This document shows, in pieces, positions 32,101 to 42,394 of a stretch of 64,000 bases of DNA. Each line of letters begins with the position of its first letter. Position 1 is the stretch's first letter. A program made the position numbers and the translations under genes. Source of the DNA: Bolinopsis microptera (lineage: Eukaryota > Ctenophora > Tentaculata > Lobata > Bolinopsidae). The notes under the pieces were generated by a model. That model saw nothing but the letters and a program-made list of their open reading frames with translations, did no database searches and was not told the DNA's origin. The stretch covers positions 9,105,983 through 9,169,982 of the forward strand of contig NC_087077.1 in NCBI RefSeq assembly GCF_026151205.1, written 5' to 3'.

Positions 32101-32558
32101 TAACCTGTGCACGTTCAAGAACTTATAACGAACATATGGCTAAAAAGAACTACTGTCTTGAACACACTAAACCGCTATTCACTGAGCAGAAAATTATGAA
32201 CCTGGAGAATCTGCACATGTACCATACATTTATGGAGCTATTCAAAATTCTTAAATTTGATGTCCCCCAGTCGATTAAAGATCTTTTCAAGTTCTGTCCT
32301 AGAAATGAAAAACTTCGTCTGATTGTCCCATTACTGAGGTTAGATATCTCCCAACAGAACTTTTTGTACACCTCTACGAAAATATGGAATGATCTCATCC
32401 CCTATGTATTCGAAATATGTGATGCTAATGTAGATGGGATAATAATCCCGGGGTCTTCCAAAAATTCAGACTTATCAGCCTCGTCAGGTATTATTAAATC
32501 TAACCTTAAAAAGCACTTGCTATCCCTCCAAAATCGAGGTGACCCTAATATATGGTAA
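29127..32558 (+). CDS. LINE ORF2: PHD finger + endonuclease + reverse transcriptase
   Basis: 1143 residues, no interruption. Residues 13-59 form a second PHD-like finger (C13, C16, C29, C32, H37, C40, C56, C59). The endonuclease spans about 128-335: LAETN, [23 protein letters not shown]. Its last motif reads SHHNP where SDHxP is usual, so the Asp beside the catalytic His is replaced. The RT spans about 570-850: [16 protein letters not shown] (motif A), [20 protein letters not shown] (B), FADD at 810-813 (C). The C-terminal part has [12 protein letters not shown] and [11 protein letters not shown], shared with the truncated copy at 4.3-5.1 kb. It performs target-primed reverse transcription in the nucleus. 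Confidence 0.93.
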   Translation: [1143 protein letters not shown]

Positions 32559-32960
32559 CTAATCTATATTATATCTCAAATTCTACATCTGGTACGGCTC
32601 TGCACACATGATATCTCTCTCTGCCATGAAACATGGCTAACCTTTCAAACTATGATTTAAAACATAAACCTAAACTAAAACTCAACTGGGCTCTCCTATG
32701 TCACCAAACTAGACCAATAAGCAATTTTAGCTTAGATAATTATATTTTTCTATATTTGTATAATAAGTTTTATATTGACGTAGTGGATGGTTGAGGGGGT
32801 TTCAAGCACAGGTCACTCTCAAATCCTAAAGATAAGCAGTGGCCTTCGGCACTTGAAACCTCTTCAAACCTCCCCTGATTTATTTATTATTGATATTGTT
32901 TGATTGTGCCGTAAAAATAAATATTTGTTTTATTAAATAAATATTTGTTTTATTAAATAA

Positions 32961-34640
32961 TATTCAAATAAAACATGTTAACTGATTTTAACTAAGTTGA
33001 TAGTTCTGGAGTGTGTTTTACCAAAGAGTTAAAGATCTATCAACTAAAAGAGTTAAAGGTAATCTTTAAGTTTAACTCTTAATCATAGTTTTATTTAAAT
33101 TTCTAGTATTACACTCAACATCCATCATCAGAGTATTTAGTAGCACAGCACTCAATAATTTGTGGAATTAAATCGATGAACCCATATAAAACTAATTAAA
33201 TGATGTATATGAATAATTCGTCACATATAGTTCAAGGGTTTATCTCAAAATAAAAATTTCGAGTCATTGACATTTTGATAGTTTTTTGGGTTCCAATATG
33301 GTCGATCATGAAAATACTACTAGCAGATTTTCTGAAAAAGGAAAGTGAGATCTACCAAATACTTTTGACCTCATCAAAAATGATTGATTCTGGCCATAGT
33401 TATGGGTCCTTGAAGGTCAGCATTATATGTATAATTTTATTGAAAGCAGGCATAAACTAGAATGTGTTTAGAAACATGAAGCTGTTTAGAAATAGGAGTT
33501 AGGCCTTTAAAAATAAAATGCTGGAAGTTGTGTACTTCAACACATAAAAACATATAATTTGCTAGTTAAAAAGGACTTATTTGAAGTTAAGCCATTTCCA
33601 CAGATTTTCTGAATTGTATTATCTGTATGAAAATATTCCATTAAATCCTGGATTAAACACAAATGACCTCTTACTTACTCTCAACCAACTATTAGGTCAC
33701 CTCTGAGCAAACCTAAAATATTACTAGTCCAGAAAAATAATGAAGTCTTAACTTGTGAGTTGTGGGAGATTTCAGAAACGTATTAACAATTTGTTATGGG
33801 CTCTACTACAAAGGAAACAAAAAAACAAAGAAATGAATCCACACTCCATTTTCTGAAAGATGTCACAAATACTTAAACTTGTCAATTTTATTATTTAGAT
33901 TTAAGGTACAAAAATTAAAGATAGGTTTCAATTATCAAATCGAAAAGCTTAACCAAAAAACTTAGAATGAAACTGATTATGTACTTATAATGTAAATCAC
34001 TACAGGACTAGCTGTTAGAAGCCTCGACAAACGTGACCCTCAGACTGACTGCTTTGTACTTTAACTTGAAAAGGTCTGTTACTAGTCGATGGAATGGTCA
34101 AATTACAAGGAGTTGTTCAGGCATTAACAACAATTCTCAGCTCATTAGATTTAGTTCAAGAAAGGCTGGTCAGCAGGTTGTTATAATTATTGGTTTATAG
34201 GAAATACTAAGCGATATTTTAGTTTACCCAAGCTTTCTAAAACTGCCATTACTTAATTTCTGAGGATCAATTTCTGATGTATTTCAAATCATTCATAAGA
34301 AGACTGTATCAAGAAACACAAACATTGTTCAACATTTAAGGGTGGTAAAAATTATCTCTCGAATAGAGGTAATCTTTTATAATTCAGTTCAGTCTAAAAA
34401 CGAAGTTTGAAAGAAGGTTAGTTTTTTAAATAATCAGGACAAAAGAGGAAAATTTAGATTATTCAACTTGAAACCTACAGCTGCAGAAGGGGGTAAGACA
34501 GCTTAAGAAAGCTAAAGGTTGCTTAGTACAGTTGCAAAGGTTTATGAGCGACATTTTGATCGGTTTTGTGGTAATTACGTTAGGTTCAGTGCGAGATAGT
34601 TTATGATAAAGCTAGATAAAATAAAGATCAAGCGGGTAGA
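32961..34640. other. AT-rich gene-free region
   Basis: No supported gene, RNA or repeat. Short ORFs here show no recognisable domain and look random. Confidence 0.5.
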
Positions 34641-34826
34641 ATGTCTCAAGCTAGCCAAAGAGTTGTACACTTGAAAATGAAGAAGGAGCTCTCCAAGATA
34701 ATGAGTGAAGTTGATAAGACTACCAGAGAGACACTGCAGCTGGTACAAGAACATGGGTCAGGAGCTTGGCTAACAATTGACATGTTTCCCCACTCAAAAG
34801 TTACAGTATGCTTGGGTATTGATTGA
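34641..34826 (+). pseudogene. Fragment of a retroelement protein
   Basis: A 61-residue frame containing LQLVQEHGSGAWLTIDMF and ending VTVCLGID. The pattern GSGAWL followed by a Leu/Gly block resembles the GASxWL...LRYG segment I recall from RT-containing proteins common in sponge, cnidarian and other invertebrate genomes. It is too short to be a gene. The matching C-terminal piece of such a protein lies at 40806, about 6 kb away, with an RTE LINE between. Confidence 0.4.
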
Positions 34827-34852
34827 AATAAATTTTCGTGCACATACACTTT

Positions 34853-35135
34853 TCTTCCACACTTGCATTCTACCGTCCTACTGCACTCAGTCCTAGTTAG
34901 GTGTCAGCACTACACTACATATGCCGGCCTACCATCCCACATCCTCACTTCCACACTTGCATTCTACCGTCCTACTGCACTCAGTCCTAGTTAGGTGTCA
35001 GCACTACACTACATATACCGGCCTACCATCCCACATCCTCACTTCCACACTTGCATTCTACCGTCCTACTGCACTCAGTCCTAGTTAGGTGTCAGCACTA
35101 CACTACATATACCGGCCTATCATCCCACATCCTCG
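34853..35135 (+). repeat. Three 93-bp tandem repeats
   Basis: Units start near 34856, 34949 and 35042 with CTTCCACACTTGCATTCTAC and end in ATCCCACATCCTC. They are almost identical (TATGCC versus TATACC is one difference). They lie 0.6 kb before the first readable codons of the RTE-like LINE, so they could be 5' UTR monomers or unrelated satellite. Confidence 0.92.
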
Positions 35136-35499
35136 GCTTTGATCAAATAATTTGAGGCACAGTGTATAACACTATAACTATAGTTGGCATTTCTGTTGGA
35201 CAAAAACGTTTTGGCAATATATTGGCAGTTGGGATAGTGCTAAGCACTCTAAACTATAAAGGTGCATGGGAATGTTGGATTATGGTATGGTTGTCATATT
35301 GCTGGTGTGGCGTCCGCAATATTATCAGTCGCCTTTGAAAATCTACTACAGATTTTATTTCTGTATATCACTATACAGTTCCTCTTTAGAAAAAGTGCAT
35401 GTGACAAGTAACGAGATAAGGATGCTCTAGGATCAGGAGCGACAAATGATCAATTGTTTTAGACGTGAGGCGTTCTGCAGTAACGGCCCTAGCGAACAG

Positions 35500-38400
35500 G
35501 GGGATGGTTGTTCGCTTGAGTACTATGATGCGGTTATACAAGTCTGGCAAAACAATTTGTGACCTGCCTATTGGCCGGGCGCCGCCGTAGACTCAACACA
35601 TGGTGTGTGGGGTATTTACCTCGGGCACACACCTTAATCTCTCGACCGGCGGGTCACACCCAAATCTCCTGCTCCAACTCTTTCAAAGGCTGGTACCCTA
35701 CTACTATGTGGCCAGAAGGAAATTCTTGTAGGAACTCTTAATGTACGAACAATAAGAGAACAATACAAGAGGGATGAGCTGGGTGTATGCATGAGGGATA
35801 GTGGCGTACATATTTTGGGCATTCAGGAGCATCGGGTAGTACATAGCACTGAAATCGAGTATCAAGATCTTGGAAGCTCTCACCTCATAACAACTTTGGC
35901 ATGGAGAACCAGCAATGGGGCGGCTGCTGGTGGGGTTGGTATTGTCTTGGACAAAAAGACAGTATTCAACACATTGATTAGTGTATACTCACATGACAGG
36001 AGGACGATGGTAGCCAACTTTGCAGGGAACCCGGTCACAACTGTTATTGTGACTTATAGCCCGACAGAGGGGGCGACTGTCGACGAAGCAGAAAACTACT
36101 ACGACAGCCTTGGTAGTTGGTGGTGCCATTGACCAGATACCAGCCCACAACTTACTATTCGTTGTAGGAGACCTCAATGCGCATGTCTCATCATCAGGAA
36201 ACTGGACATCCTTCCACAAGGGTCCAGCAAACCGAAATGGTAGACTGCTAGAGGATATGCTGTTGGAGCGACAGCTAGAAATCACAAACACCAGATTTCA
36301 GAAGCGAAGAGGTAAACTCTGGACATATCTCTCAAATATGAGTCAAAGTAAATCTCAAATCGACTTCATCATTTGCCGGAAGAAATGGCGGAACTCCGTC
36401 AAGAACTCCGAAGCATATGGTAGTTTCCACAGTATTGGCTCGGATCACAGAGTAGTCGTAGCAAGGGTAAAGCTTAGTCTACGGATAAGCAAGACGGAGA
36501 AGAGGGCTCCGGTTCTGGACTGGTCTTAACTTAAAACTGATATCGCTCTACAAGAGAGGTACACAGTGGAAGTTAAAAACCGCTTTTCCATACTTGAAAA
36601 GGATGATCAGACGGCAACAGAAAGGTACCAATGCTTTATTGATGCGAATAGGACAACTTCTCGACTTTTACTACCTGAAAAGGAGAAAAAGAAAAGATGT
36701 AAAATCTCAGCGACTCCAAGTGTTGAGATTGCCAGGCTGAAGCTGAGGGAATGTAGCATAAAATACCACTCAGATGCTACAGAAGACAACCGAATAGCTG
36801 TTCAAGAGGGCAAACAGAAGCTAGGCGATGCTTATCAAGCAGCCAAAGAGCACCTGCTGGAGGGGCAGGTCCGGGAACTGGAGGAAGCAAGTTGGCAGGG
36901 CAGACATGCTAAAAGCTGGACCATGATCAACAAGATCACAGGTAAAGCTCCATCATATACTGGCAAAATCAAGGGAAACTCACCAACGGAAAGGGTTCAG
37001 AAATGGAAGGACTATTTTGCTACTCTTCTCGGCTCACCACCGACGGTAGAGAACGCGGAAGAGGATATTGATCCAGTCCACCCACCTCTGAATATCGGAA
37101 CAGAACCGTTTACGTTGGATGAGTACAGGAAAGCAAAGTCCAGCATAAAGGAAGGGAAAGCATGGGGTGACGACAACATAGCCCCAGAAGTCTTAAAACG
37201 ATGCGACCTTGATCAAATTGTCTTAGACTTCTGTAACAATGCTCTATTGAAAGGTGAGAAACCAGACCAATGGTCAACTGCCAACATCATACCAATTCCA
37301 AAGAAGGGCGACCTTAGCGAACCAATGAACTATCGGGGAATAAGCTTGTCATCCCTAGTTGCCAAGTCTCTAAACAAAATGGTTCTAAACCGGTTGAAGC
37401 CAGAAATCGAGACAATTCTGCGTAGAAACCAGAATGGATTCAGACCAGGAAGGTCAACAACTCAACAGATATTGGTACTGAGACGTCTTATAGAGGGTGT
37501 CAAGAGTCAGAAACTGCCAGCTGTTCTGACATTTATAGACTTTAAGAAGGCTTTCGACAGTGTACATTGTGGGAAAATGCTAAAGATTCTAGAAGCTTAC
37601 GGCATTCCAGTCAAAATCGTGAAGCTTAGACGGCTCATGTACGAGAAGACAATGGCCAAAGTCCTAACTCCAGACGGAGAAACTGAATTGTTCGAGATAC
37701 TTGCAGGTGTGTTACAGGGTGATACCTTAGCACCTTACCTCTTTGCAATAGTCATCGACTACTGTATGAGGCAAGCCATAGGCGATGATGCGGAGCGACT
37801 TGGACTCACCCTCGAACGTAGAAAAAGCAGAAGAGTGGGGCCCAAGATCATCACCGATGTGGACTTTGCAGATGATTTAGCACTTATATCTGAGGACATG
37901 GACAAGGCTAACGAGTTCCTGCTCAGAGTAGAATCGGCGGCAGCAAGCGTGGGACTACACATAAACGAAGGCAAGACCAAGGTCATGACACTGAATATGG
38001 AGGATCGATCTAGCGACCTACAAAGTCGATCCGGGGAAGCCATAGAAAATGTAGATGATTTCATCTACTTAGGCTCCTGGATTGAGAGCACAGATAGGGA
38101 GATAAGGGTAAGAAAGGGAAAAGCGTGGGGTGCCCTACATAGACTGAAGGATATCTGGAAATCCAAACTCTCAAAGAGCCTAAAGATTAGATTGTTCATA
38201 GCGGCTTGTGAATCAGTACTGCTCTACGGATCAGAAACCTGGACACTGACAAAGGCTCAAGAGAAAAGTTTGGACGGGACATACACAAAGATGTTGCGTA
38301 TGGTGCTGGGTATCTCATGGAAGGACAAGGTCAGCAATATAACTTTGTATGGTAGCCTCCCAAGGCTGTCAAACAAGTTACGAAGCGGGAGATTAAAAAT

Positions 38401-38641
38401 GGCGGGACACTGCATCCGACATCCTGAGCTACTTGCCAGTGATTTAGTCTTATGGGAACCTACGCACGGTAGAGCACAGCAAGGCCGACCAAGACAAAGC
38501 TACTTGTCTATGTTACTGAAGGAAGTTGGGACAAACTCTAAAGAGGAACTGCGAACCCTGATGCGGGACAGGGATATATGGAGGGGGTTTTCTGGCGTAG
38601 ATCGGACTTAGCTCCGACATAGTAGTAGTAGTAGTAGTAGT
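35500..38641 (+). mobile_element. RTE-like LINE with two lesions and a TAG-repeat tail
   Basis: The endonuclease becomes readable at about 35713 (EILVGTLNVRTIREQYKRDE) and is frameshifted near 36105. It continues in the frame of 36110-36529 (FVVGDLNAHVSSSGNW, SQIDFIICRK, GSDHRVV) to an in-frame TAA at 36527. The RT then follows in that same frame. The 3' end is the simple repeat TAGTAGTAG (38616-38641). RTE elements end in short tandem repeats rather than poly(A). The 5' boundary is uncertain. Confidence 0.88.
36566..38611 (+). CDS. RTE-like LINE reverse transcriptase
   Basis: 681 residues open to the stop at 38609-38611. Motifs: NGFRPGRSTTQQI, FIDFKKAFDSVHCGKM (A), AGVLQGDTLAPYLFAIVIDY (B), DVDFADDLALIS (C), then YLGSWIEST, LLYGSETWTLTKAQE, and a C-terminal block AGHCIRHPELLASDLVLWEP typical of RTE-related proteins. 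The ATG at 36566 is not a natural start; it follows the premature stop at 36527 in the same frame, and the original protein fused this to the endonuclease. Without those two lesions it would be a full ORF. Confidence 0.88.
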   Translation: MEVKNRFSILEKDDQTATERYQCFIDANRTTSRLLLPEKEKKKRCKISATPSVEIARLKLRECSIKYHSDATEDNRIAVQEGKQKLGDAYQAAKEHLLEGQVRELEEASWQGRHAKSWTMINKITGKAPSYTGKIKGNSPTERVQKWKDYFATLLGSPPTVENAEEDIDPVHPPLNIGTEPFTLDEYRKAKSSIKEGKAWGDDNIAPEVLKRCDLDQIVLDFCNNALLKGEKPDQWSTANIIPIPKKGDLSEPMNYRGISLSSLVAKSLNKMVLNRLKPEIETILRRNQNGFRPGRSTTQQILVLRRLIEGVKSQKLPAVLTFIDFKKAFDSVHCGKMLKILEAYGIPVKIVKLRRLMYEKTMAKVLTPDGETELFEILAGVLQGDTLAPYLFAIVIDYCMRQAIGDDAERLGLTLERRKSRRVGPKIITDVDFADDLALISEDMDKANEFLLRVESAAASVGLHINEGKTKVMTLNMEDRSSDLQSRSGEAIENVDDFIYLGSWIESTDREIRVRKGKAWGALHRLKDIWKSKLSKSLKIRLFIAACESVLLYGSETWTLTKAQEKSLDGTYTKMLRMVLGISWKDKVSNITLYGSLPRLSNKLRSGRLKMAGHCIRHPELLASDLVLWEPTHGRAQQGRPRQSYLSMLLKEVGTNSKEELRTLMRDRDIWRGFSGVDRT

Positions 38642-38873
38642 GCACATACAGAATGAATGGTTAATAATTTAATATATATGTAGACCAAGGTCTGTGCACG
38701 GGATGCTTCCTGGAAGCTTAAGAATCCAGTTCTTTTTGCGGGGCACCCTACCTAAAGCCAAATTGAGATATAATAATCATATTCCTAAGAAATAATCAGA
38801 AATCGAATACCAATCAAATAATATGATATATATGAGTAGTAACCATATTTACTATGCAAAACGCCCCAACCAC

Positions 38874-39305
38874 CAGGGGTGTAGGAATGATTTTCTTCAT
38901 TGGGGGGCCAAATTCTAAATATTTTTTGACGCTTCGCGCCACAGTCTAAATTTTTTGGCGCTTCGCGCCAAAGCCTGAAGTTCGCAGCATGTGCGGTATC
39001 GCGATTTTTCACGTTTGCCGCGACAAATCGCTATTTTTCAGATCCTGGCCTCAAGACAAATCGCGATTTTTTCAGTTGTCTGCGTCAAATTGCGCATTTT
39101 CCTTTAAATCTGAGGACCAAATTCGAGTATTTTCCTTCAAATCTGCTCATAATGATTAGGGTAGCATGAAACATGAAAAAAAAGTAGTTTCCAAGAAAAC
39201 TTTGAAAATTTTGGACTTAAAAAATTTCGGGAAAATTTTTTTTAGAAACCCAAATTAAAAAGTTGGCCCTTTTTGGCCCCTTGCCCAGATTTCATGGGGG
39301 GCAAT

Positions 39306-39346
<41 letters not shown>

Positions 39347-39361
39347 CTTCCTACACCCCTG
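38874..39361. mobile_element. hAT-type MITE with a 38-base C run
   Basis: Terminal inverted repeats CAGGGGTGTAGGAA at both ends. It is flanked by an exact 8-base duplication CCAACCAC (38866-38873 and 39362-39369), which is the hAT signature. The interior contains repeated CGCTTCGCGCC motifs, AT-rich DNA, and an uninterrupted run of 38 C (39308-39345), which may be an assembly-sensitive site. Confidence 0.88.
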
Positions 39362-39369
39362 CCAACCAC

Positions 39370-40090
39370 ATAGTGTAAATTTATATAGAATTCAAATTCC
39401 ATATCATCACATTAATATAATATAAATAAATTCCATATCATCATTAATATAATATAAATTAATATAATATAAACCTCAATAGTCAATATAATAGCCCAAG
39501 CAAAATTAAATAACTTCTTATAGACCTTACTGTCATACTACAAATTAATTAAACATTTGAAATCTGTTAACCAGAGAATAAATTTCTAAACCTAATGCAA
39601 GTGAAATAATTTAGATGCAATAATGAATGCCTAATGTGAGTATCATCTGTCAATGTCCTTGTAAAACAGTCTGTACAAGAGATATGAGTGACTAATATAG
39701 AAGAAAAAACAGGAAGTTGTCGTCTGTTGAAAAATAAATAAAATATCTAGAATATAAATTAGAATATAAAATAACATTCAGTCGATGTGTCGTCAATAAA
39801 CTGTACGATTATCAAATGTTAAAACTGGGTGATACAGTCACCAAAAATAAATACTAAGTATGATAAGTTAATAAATTAAATGTGGTCTATAAAACTACCA
39901 CTAGGTATAATAGGTCAATAAATTAAAAGTGGTTTATAAAACTACCACTGTGCGAACCCCTTCTCCAGTTAAAACATGTCAGTCATGTGCAAAATCAATC
40001 AGAATGGTAAGGTGGTAAAAAAGGGAATATCCTTTCGATACATCAATTATATATGCCTCAGATTTAAAAGAATTAGAAGATACTTAGTTA
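39370..40090. other. AT-rich region with small local repeats
   Basis: Contains TAATATAATATAAA repeats (39410-39475) and two copies of a roughly 48-base unit ending AAAACTACCACT (39855-39950). No gene is seen. Confidence 0.5.
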
Positions 40091-40480
40091 TCGTTGACTA
40101 TGATTGCAGTGTAAAATTTGTCATATGAATTGTCGACGGTATAATTAGGGTCTGTTGTTATAGATGAGAGTAGCTGTTTCTTATACGAATCACTAAAGCT
40201 TTTAACATCAGGCAGATTTTGTAGATCTGTTGGAACATTATTCCAACATTTTGCCCCCAAGTATTGAAAGTTTTTATGTGATGTTGATCTATTAACATGT
40301 TGCAGCTTTCGCCGCTCCTACTACCTCCTGATATGTAACTAAATTTGTTCATAAAGTTTGTAGGACAATTGTCATGAATGATTCTAAACGTGATTCTGTT
40401 CATCTCTGAAGTATGGTTGGAACAACCATAACACCCTAAGATTCTGTGACTGCGTAGCCAAATGATCACTATCATAACCT
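40090..40480 (-). pseudogene. LINE ORF2 C-terminal fragment, frameshifted
   Basis: On the minus strand the first frame reads DNCPTNFMNKFSYISGG. After a frame change near 40270 it reads YLGAKCWNNVPTDLQNLPDV and KSFSDSYKKQLLSSITTDPN. The W-N-x-(L/V)-P and FKxxLKxxL-like pattern is the usual end of CR1/Jockey-group ORF2 proteins. A dead 3' fragment. Confidence 0.7.
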
Positions 40481-40535
40481 GAACTGTAAGGGAGGGGTAT
40501 GTGAGCTACCATCATTAAAATGTGAGACTCAGAGA

Positions 40536-40776
40536 CAGTGGCATAACGGAGGGCTTTGCTGACCCTGCTGTGGGGGGGGGGGGGGGGGGCACCATCTTAG
40601 GGACCTACCGAATCGTTCTTTGTATTTTGAAAAATTGACTACAGTACTAGCAAATATGCACGTTTTGCTCTAGAAACACAATTTTTTAGAGATTTTACCA
40701 GCATATCCTACTTCAAGAGGGAGCACTTTTTCAGCAGGTGGTGGGCGCCAATGCAACGTGCAACGATACGTCACTG
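40536..40776. mobile_element. hAT-type MITE, CAGTGGC family, copy 1
   Basis: Left end CAGTGGCATAACGG, right end ACGTCACTG. Flanks CTCAGAGA (40528) and CTCAGTGG (40777) agree at 6 of 8 bases, so the insertion is old. It contains an 18-base G run (about 40571-40588). The interior matches the second copy at 41069 in inverted order (TTTTGCTCTAGA blocks). Confidence 0.75.
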
Positions 40777-40805
40777 CTCAGTGGCTGAATAACATGGGCT
40801 GGTGG

Positions 40806-41600
40806 TATGAGGATTGAACCACTGTTAACACCTATAGATTACAACCACTTCGGACAAAATTTTTGGGCTGATAAGGCAAGGCTTGATTTCTCAGCAAGGG
40901 GAGTGTGGAGCACGTTTGAGAGGACTTCCTTTAACGTGCGTACCTTCAACCCTAAATTGCCTTCATATCAGTCAAAGACCATGCTACAGCTTTACACCCA
41001 GTGCACGAGAACAAGAAAAAACTGGTGTATGAACCGAGTGCTATAACTGGAGAAAGGGTCATTCGTCCCAGTGGCGTAACGTTGCCTCCCCCCCGCCGAA
41101 AAGGCGCCCCCCTGTTGGCGCCCCCTCCCCTTTTGGTGCCCCTCCCTAAATTTGAACAAATTAGGTGATTTTAGAGGATACGCCGGTTAAATCTCTAAAA
41201 AAGTGTGTATCTAGAGCAAAACGCGCAGTTTTGCTAGTACTTTAGTTAAGTTTTCGAAATTGTCCCACATTCAAACGACGATTTGGCGCCCTCCTAAGAC
41301 AGCGCCCCCTGCACAGCAGGGTCAGCGGGGCCCTTCATTACGCCACTGATTCGTCCCCTAAGTATTTGCCACTACAACGCCAAGCGTTTCATAAGGAGAT
41401 CATAGCCACCAAGACGAAGGGAGACTACAATTAGGTGATGTGAAACATAGGGACACGCATGAGCATGGACATCACGAGGAGTGTGGTAGTTGCAGTAAGA
41501 GGTGTACGTAGGAAGGCGAAAAACGCATTGATCGCTCTTATATCTAGTGTGTCTTTCAACCTGATCACGGAGGAAGATAGTTACGAAGGATAAATGAGAT
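40806..41600 (+). pseudogene. Retroelement protein C-terminal fragment, split by a MITE
   Basis: The frame from 40807 contains ADKARLDFSARGVWSTFERT and FNVRTFNPKLPSYQSKTM. After the MITE, DITRSVVVAVRGVRRKAK is readable (about 41467-41520). These blocks resemble, in order, the C-terminal domain of the invertebrate RT-associated protein noted for 34641 (ARLDxxARGxW, FDVRVxxPxAPS, and xRSxxxxIRG). Several stops are present. Family assignment is from memory. Confidence 0.5.
41069..41348. mobile_element. hAT-type MITE, CAGTGGC family, copy 2
   Basis: Ends CAGTGGCGTAACG and its inverse. An exact 8-base duplication ATTCGTCC is present at 41061-41068 and 41349-41356. It interrupts the retroelement fragment at 40806-41600, so it is younger than that fragment. 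Confidence 0.92.
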
Positions 41601-42008
41601 GAAGAATTTTTTTCAACAGATTTATTTTTGTAAAAATTATTCAAACAATATACACATAATTGTCACAATCATTCTATATAAAAACAACCCTTCAAAAACT
41701 CAGATTTATTCCTCATGATTTATGATTGCATCGCTTCATTTATATTTATTGAATGTATATATTGTTTGACTGACCTGCTCTCTTGTACATGTATATACAT
41801 ATATTATGTACTTCTACATAGAAAAAACTTGCGTATCATTTCACATTTATATGTTTTACTTCAGGTAAAACGAGTAATAGACTAAAACATAGAACTAGCA
41901 AGGCAAACTAAAACATTAACCAGTACAGCATTGCAAGCAATCGAGAAATTTCATATATCACTATATTGGCAACTTATTTGCTGGACCAGCCAAACTTCAC
42001 AATTTAAT

Positions 42009-42089
42009 TTACTGGGCCGCGCTCAGCCTGTCATTTCGCCAAATCTTTATTAATGTTTATGAACATAATAGCCTGGGGTCCCCAGGTAA
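42009..42089. mobile_element. Short hAT-type MITE, TTAC...GTAA family, copy 2 (81 bp)
   Basis: Starts TTACTGGGCCGCGCTCAGCC and ends GGGGTCCCCAGGTAA. Flanked by exact AATTTAAT duplications (42001-42008, 42090-42097). Confidence 0.92.
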
Positions 42090-42226
42090 AATTTAATAAA
42101 TTCACTATTTTTGCGTGATATGCACTACTAGGCCGCATCTCGCTAGATCGGCGAAATGCGCTACTGAGCCTCGCCGAGCTGCGATGAATTGACATCGTCA
42201 ATTTAATTTAATTAATGACGTGCATA

Positions 42227-42262
42227 TCATATATATTATATATATATATATATATACAATAT
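42227..42262. repeat. TA dinucleotide repeat
   Basis: A run of alternating TA with few interruptions, next to a MITE end. Confidence 0.85.
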
Positions 42263-42264
42263 AT

Positions 42265-42345
42265 TTACATAGCCATGTGTATACGCGTAACCAGAGCCCT
42301 CTCTGCAAGCGAGAGGGCACTGGTTAGAGCTATACAATATACGCT
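42265..42345. mobile_element. MITE fragment, ACATAGCCATGTGTATACGCG family
   Basis: Shares ACATAGCCATGTGTATACGC and the GAGAGGGC..TGGTTAGAGCT block with 51195-51265, and inverted with 52540-52615. Three dispersed copies in this window indicate a mobile family; ends and target duplications were not fixed. Confidence 0.6.
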
Positions 42346-42394
42346 ACAACATAATAGCTTGCGTATTGTGTATGGTCCCAAGTTATAAACATAA

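Larger units (their letters stand above)
26896..32960 (+). mobile_element. Apparently intact CR1-group LINE, two ORFs
   Basis: Two long uninterrupted ORFs overlap by four bases (ATGA at 29127-29130), suggesting ORF2 is translated by termination-reinitiation. The 3' UTR (32559-32880) has complementary GTTTCAAG and CTTGAAAC blocks that can form a stem around CCTTCGGCAC. The element ends near a twofold repeat of a 20-base A/T sequence (about 32918-32960), a short repeat tail in place of poly(A). PHD fingers, an SGNH domain in ORF1 and the RT motifs all point to the CR1/L2/Rex group. Intact frames imply recent activity. Confidence 0.9.

Noticed and set aside
33275..33460. Small ORF in the gene-free stretch after the LINE
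   Set aside because: AT-rich composition, no domain, no promoter or splice context.
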